Positions 38,387 through 40,998 of a stretch of 40,998 nucleotides of DNA are shown in pieces (the first letter of the stretch is position 1; each line of letters starts with the position of its first letter). The translations under genes were made by a program, and so were the position numbers. The stretch comes from Actinomycetes bacterium. Its GTDB lineage: Bacteria > Actinomycetota > Thermoleophilia > Solirubrobacterales > 70-9. The notes under the pieces are model-generated. The model ran no database searches, was not told the DNA's origin, and worked only from the letters and a program-made list of their open reading frames with translations. The DNA lies in contig JAEZIQ010000019.1 in the NCBI GenBank assembly GCA_023436605.1, forward strand, positions 1-40,998, read 5' to 3'.

Positions 38387-39520
38387 CTACCGACCGATGA
38401 AAGTGAACTGGCCGGCTGCCAGTTCTCCCTGTGCTTTCTTCATCTCTGGCGTGTAGTCGACATCGAGCCGCTCGTCGCCAGAGGGGTCGGCCCGCCAGCT
38501 CCACCAGCTGATCCCCTTCAGCCAGTCGGCCCCGGAGAGCGCCTGGAAGGTGGCTTTGAAAGCAAGGGCCTGGACGTTCTGGTCGGCCGGCTTGTCGGTA
38601 ACTGCGTAAGGCTTGGCGGTCGCACCGACCTGGCTCGGATACCCGACCTCGGTCAGGAGTATCGGCCGCTCCCACTGTTCTGACTTGGCCTTCAGCTCGG
38701 CAGCGATCTTCTTCCAGGATGCGACCAGACCCTTCAATGTGGGTGCGGAACCGTCGTCGGGAGATAGCGGGTAGTAGGCGTCGACCCCGATCGCGTCGAG
38801 ATCGCTCCAGAACTGGACCTGGTCAACCTCATCCCAGTTGGCCGCGTAGGTGATCGGGCCGAAGAAACGGTCCCGCACCATCTGGATCAGGGCCTGCCAG
38901 TTCCCGGTCTCGGCAGAAAGTGTCTTGAGCTCGGTTCCCATCACGAAGATGTCAACCGAGTTCTCGGTCGCCAACGATGTGTAGTGATCGAGGAACTCGC
39001 CGTAGGACCGGTACCAGGCGGACCGGTTCACGGGTTGGATCTCGCCACGGTAGGTGTCGTCGATCACGTCGACGTGAGGCTTGAGGATCACCTGAAGTCC
39101 GGCCTCCCTGATCGTGTGGATCACTTTGATCAGGCTCTCGTCGGTGGGAGTCTTGTCGGGATCGGGAGCGATCCTGTTGGCCGTTGCCGACTTCATGTAC
39201 CAGGTCGGAACGACGGTGATCGCGGTGCTGCCCAGGTCGGCCAGGGTCTGGACGTCCCGCTTGACCGACTCCTGGGCGTAACCCTCGGCCGAGTAGGCGG
39301 TCAGGTTCGCTCCCAGGAGCGGACCCTCTATCGCCAGCGGGAGCGACTGCGCATAGTCGAGTGTGGTCCCGGTTTCGGGCACCTCAGCACCTCCGACGGA
39401 AGATCCCGGCTGGGGGATGCTCGATCCCTCGTCGGTATTGAACACGGTGACTGCCAGAACTCCGCCGATCAGGCCGAGAGCGACGACCGCGATCGTTATC
39501 AGTCGCAGGTGGAGGCGCAC
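38387..39520 (-). CDS. GH113-like glycoside hydrolase, membrane-anchored
   Basis: A 377-residue extracellular TIM-barrel protein. An N-terminal anchor (LITIAVVALGLIGGVLAVTVF, 7-27) is followed by a linker and a barrel. It includes GANLTAYSAEGYA, TAITVVPTWYMK and VILKPHVDVID (145-154), typical of GH113 endo-beta-mannanase-like proteins. The two candidate catalytic acids are Glu197 (FVMGTELKTL) and Glu291 (LLTEVGYPS), the right spacing and context for acid/base and nucleophile. The Trp-rich end (GISWWSWRADPSGDE) fits the active-site rim. Mannan is the substrate of characterised members; it is not certain here. It starts with GTG, and TAGGGT lies 6 nt upstream, so it is probably leaderless. Confidence 0.78.
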   Translation of the reverse strand: MRLHLRLITIAVVALGLIGGVLAVTVFNTDEGSSIPQPGSSVGGAEVPETGTTLDYAQSLPLAIEGPLLGANLTAYSAEGYAQESVKRDVQTLADLGSTAITVVPTWYMKSATANRIAPDPDKTPTDESLIKVIHTIREAGLQVILKPHVDVIDDTYRGEIQPVNRSAWYRSYGEFLDHYTSLATENSVDIFVMGTELKTLSAETGNWQALIQMVRDRFFGPITYAANWDEVDQVQFWSDLDAIGVDAYYPLSPDDGSAPTLKGLVASWKKIAAELKAKSEQWERPILLTEVGYPSQVGATAKPYAVTDKPADQNVQALAFKATFQALSGADWLKGISWWSWRADPSGDERLDVDYTPEMKKAQGELAAGQFTFIGR

Positions 39521-39526
39521 TCCCCA

Positions 39527-39532
39527 ACCCTA
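39527..39532 (-). promoter_or_regulatory. -10 box of leaderless GH113-like gene
   Basis: On the minus strand TAGGGT is followed by TGGGGA and then the GTG start at 39520. The GGGGA could also act as a weak ribosome-binding site. Confidence 0.4.
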
Positions 39533-39552
39533 CGCTCTTACCGTTCAAGTCA

Positions 39553-39610
39553 CGGAAAGAAAACGGGCCGGGAAAATTATCGCCCAATAAGAACGAAATT
39601 TCCCGGCCCG
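39553..39610 (-). terminator. Terminator of the PLDc_N-SHOCT gene
   Basis: CGGGCCGGGAAA (39564-39575) and TTTCCCGGCCCG (39599-39610) are perfect 12-bp arms with a 23-nt loop that can fold further (TTAT/ATAA). On the minus strand the stem is followed by TTTTCTTTCC, a clear U-tract. It ends 37 nt after the gene's stop. Confidence 0.75.
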
Positions 39611-39647
39611 CTGCCAGAAGGTCGATTGCCCTTTCAGGCAGTCGGAA

Positions 39648-40037
39648 CTACTTGAGGAGTTCCGCCTTCATTTTCTCGTATTCGTCCTGGGTCAGACCGC
39701 CGCTCTGACGGAGCTGGTCGAGCTTGTGCAGCTCATCGACCGGGGTGGTTCCGGCGGTCTCCCGGACGTATTCGTCGAACTGTTTCTTGGCCTCGGTCTG
39801 CTCCTTGATCGCCCGTTCACGCATACCGGAACCGCGGGCGATCAGATATACGAGCGAGGTAAGTACCGGGATGAAGATCAGGAAGAGGCACCAGATCGCC
39901 TTCGCCCAACCGGACATCTCGTGGTCGCGAAAGATGTCCATCAGGATCGTGATCACGATCCAGACCCAGATCACGAAGAAGAAAATCGCGAGCGTGGTGA
40001 GAAGTGCTTCACCAAGTCCGTAGTCAGCTAGTACCAA
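39648..40037 (-). CDS. PLDc_N-SHOCT small membrane protein
   Basis: A 129-residue protein with two transmembrane segments (LLTTLAIFFFVIWVWIVITILM, about 12-33, and AIWCLFLIFIPVLTSLVYLIA, about 47-67) of the PLDc_N/cardiolipin-synthase-N type, with the typical RDHEMSGWAKAIWCL between them. A charged linker follows, then a C-terminal SHOCT motif (ELHKLDQLRQSGGLTQDEYE, about 101-120, KMKAELL). SHOCT regions are short oligomerisation modules. The role is unknown. It starts with TTG (40037); a good ribosome-binding site (AAAGGAA) is 5 nt upstream and no ATG or GTG fits. A terminator lies downstream. Confidence 0.85.
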   Translation of the reverse strand: MVLADYGLGEALLTTLAIFFFVIWVWIVITILMDIFRDHEMSGWAKAIWCLFLIFIPVLTSLVYLIARGSGMRERAIKEQTEAKKQFDEYVRETAGTTPVDELHKLDQLRQSGGLTQDEYEKMKAELLK

Positions 40038-40050
40038 CTCTGTTCCTTTC

Positions 40051-40106
40051 AGAAAGAAAAACGGGGGACGAACACACTCAGGCTACACCCGAATGGTCCG
40101 TCCCCC
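40051..40106 (-). terminator. Terminator of bioY
   Basis: GGGGGACG (40063-40070) and CGTCCCCC (40099-40106) are perfect arms. On the minus strand the loop contains an inner stem of 8 bp with two G-U pairs (CATTCGGG with CCTGAGTG). The tail is GTTTTTCTTTCT, a strong U-tract. It lies 26 nt after the bioY stop. Confidence 0.8.
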
Positions 40107-40131
40107 ACACCCGCAAAGGGTGATTTGAGTA

Positions 40132-40770
40132 CTAGCGGGTCTTTTCGGCCAGCTTCCAGGCGGCCGGCATGAGGAGCGCGCCGATCGCGGCCTTGACCAG
40201 ACCACCGATGATGAAGATGGTGAAACCGTCGTGGAGAACCGTGCTCCAGCTGGCGCTCGACATCGCGCCGATCTCGACCAGCTCCGGCGCGGCCAGCTTG
40301 AGGCCGGCGAGGCCGAAGCCGAAGACGATCAGCTGACCAACGATGAAGGAGGCGAACGCGGTCAGGACCTTGCGGTCGCTGCCTCGCTCGGCCAGCCAGC
40401 CGACGGCGCCGGCGGCGAAGATGAAGCCGATGATGTAGCCACCGGTGGCGCCGGCAATGGTGCCGATCCCGGTGATGTTGTCGATACCCGATCCACCATC
40501 CGAGTAGACCGGAAGGAAGAAGCCGAGCACCATGTAGAGGGTGAGAGCAGCCATGCCGCGCTTCCAGCCCAGAGCCGCGCCGACCAGCATCACGGCGAGG
40601 GTCTGACCGGTCATTGGCACCGGAGTCATCGGGATGACAATCTGGGCGCAAAGGGCAGTGAACAGCGCGCCGCCGAGCACCAGGACGAAATTCTTGACCC
40701 AAACGTTGGAGATCAGGTCAGCAAGGACGGGGACACGGGGAGCTTCCACCGTGTTGGAAAGCGTGGACAT
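40132..40770 (-). CDS. bioY: Biotin transporter BioY
   Basis: A 212-residue substrate-binding membrane (S) component of an energy-coupling-factor importer for biotin. Six helices are visible. The diagnostic QIVIPMTPVPMTGQTLAVML (about 44-63), LTLYMVLGFFLPVYSDGGSG and GATGGYIIGFIFAA are present. The ATG at 40770 has AAAGGG 5 nt upstream; a TTG three bases earlier is less likely. No EcfA or EcfT gene lies in the window, so the energising module must be encoded elsewhere or the protein works alone. The HipA-like gene is divergent, with 60 nt between, and no biotin-repressor palindrome was seen there. Confidence 0.93.
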   Translation of the reverse strand: MSTLSNTVEAPRVPVLADLISNVWVKNFVLVLGGALFTALCAQIVIPMTPVPMTGQTLAVMLVGAALGWKRGMAALTLYMVLGFFLPVYSDGGSGIDNITGIGTIAGATGGYIIGFIFAAGAVGWLAERGSDRKVLTAFASFIVGQLIVFGFGLAGLKLAAPELVEIGAMSSASWSTVLHDGFTIFIIGGLVKAAIGALLMPAAWKLAEKTR

Positions 40771-40830
40771 CAATTCCCTTTCTTAGGCAGGAAGAACGGC
40801 TGAATCCTATCCGGATGCGAAGCTACACAG

Positions 40831-40998
40831 ATGCCCGGCACGGCGACAACGAAAGCCACCCGAGAATTGCGGACGGTCGAGGCGATCCGGTACGTCACCG
40901 CGCTGCGCGAGGGCGGCTCCCTGCCCGGACTGGTCGAAGGCGACGATGACGGCACCTGGGTGGTCAAGTTCCGGGGTGCCGGCCCGGGGCCCCGGGGC
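40831..40998 (+). CDS. HipA-like kinase family protein, N-terminal part
   Basis: An incomplete gene: the ATG at 40831 opens a frame of 56 codons that runs off the right edge. The sequence contains IRYVTALREGGSLPGLVEG and DGTWVVKFRGAGPGPRG, the start pattern of actinobacterial HipA-like kinase family proteins, in which VVKFRGAG would hold the ATP-binding strand and Lys. No ribosome-binding site is evident. This is the single-domain HipA-like family, not a proven toxin; no HipB-type antitoxin precedes it. Confidence 0.65.
   Translation, partial: MPGTATTKATRELRTVEAIRYVTALREGGSLPGLVEGDDDGTWVVKFRGAGPGPRG

Overview
The window is GC-rich, densely coded bacterial chromosome. The gene set suggests an actinobacterium, most likely of the class Thermoleophilia (Solirubrobacterales-like). 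The signs are four luciferase-like (mostly F420-type) oxidoreductases, a three-subunit PntAa/PntAb/PntB transhydrogenase, a protein with a TadE/Flp-like N-terminus ending in a globular domain, a secreted decapeptide-repeat protein, two coiled-coil peptidoglycan hydrolases, and many apparently leaderless genes with a TAGNNT -10 box 6-8 nt before the start codon. This placement is inference; there is no rRNA or marker gene. I see no tRNA, rRNA, CRISPR array, insertion sequence or prophage, and the region reads as ordinary core/accessory chromosome.

Layout. 0.1-5.2 kb: LLM oxidoreductase, 18 x 10-residue repeat surface protein, SAM methyltransferase, pilin-like/NPP1-like secreted protein, LapA-like membrane protein, and an orphan beta-class DNA methyltransferase. 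5.3-8.3 kb: the pntAa-pntAb-pntB operon (minus strand). 8.4-13.4 kb: a second LLM oxidoreductase, an unrecognised 418-residue protein, and a divergent CtpE-like P-type ATPase. 13.4-15.2 kb: a MarR regulator divergent from YceI and an NADPH-dependent FMN reductase, with two matching palindromes in the shared promoter. 15.4-18.3 kb: L-2-hydroxyglutarate oxidase, zinc-ribbon protein, strong bidirectional terminator and thiolase. 18.4-20.5 kb: a Pro/Thr-rich membrane protein and an unusual crotonase-HD (SpoT/MESH1-like) fusion.

20.6-26.6 kb: a polyamine-type ABC importer in the order potA-potD-potB-potC. potB appears to start at CTG, overlapping the potD stop, and would be truncated by start-codon-limited gene callers. 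It is followed by a DUF3817-like membrane protein and an MTA/SAH-deaminase-like amidohydrolase. 26.6-31.7 kb: an M23 endopeptidase divergent from a glycine-betaine/choline-type ABC importer (ATPase with CBS tail, two permeases, lipoprotein). 31.7-34.9 kb: a tightly overlapping MarR-MFS-flavin amine oxidase operon. 35.1-41.0 kb: an ion channel with an atypical filter, an NlpC/P60 hydrolase sharing its coiled coil with the M23 protein, a third LLM-fold oxidoreductase group member, a GH113-like glycosidase, a PLDc_N-SHOCT protein, the biotin transporter BioY, and the first 56 codons of a HipA-like kinase running off the right edge.

Together the genes describe an aerobic heterotroph with redox balancing (Pnt, LLM enzymes, FMN reductase, LhgO), uptake of compatible solutes, polyamines and biotin, and cell-wall remodelling. 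Translational coupling through 4-nt NTGA overlaps is common (GTGA, TTGA, CTGA).
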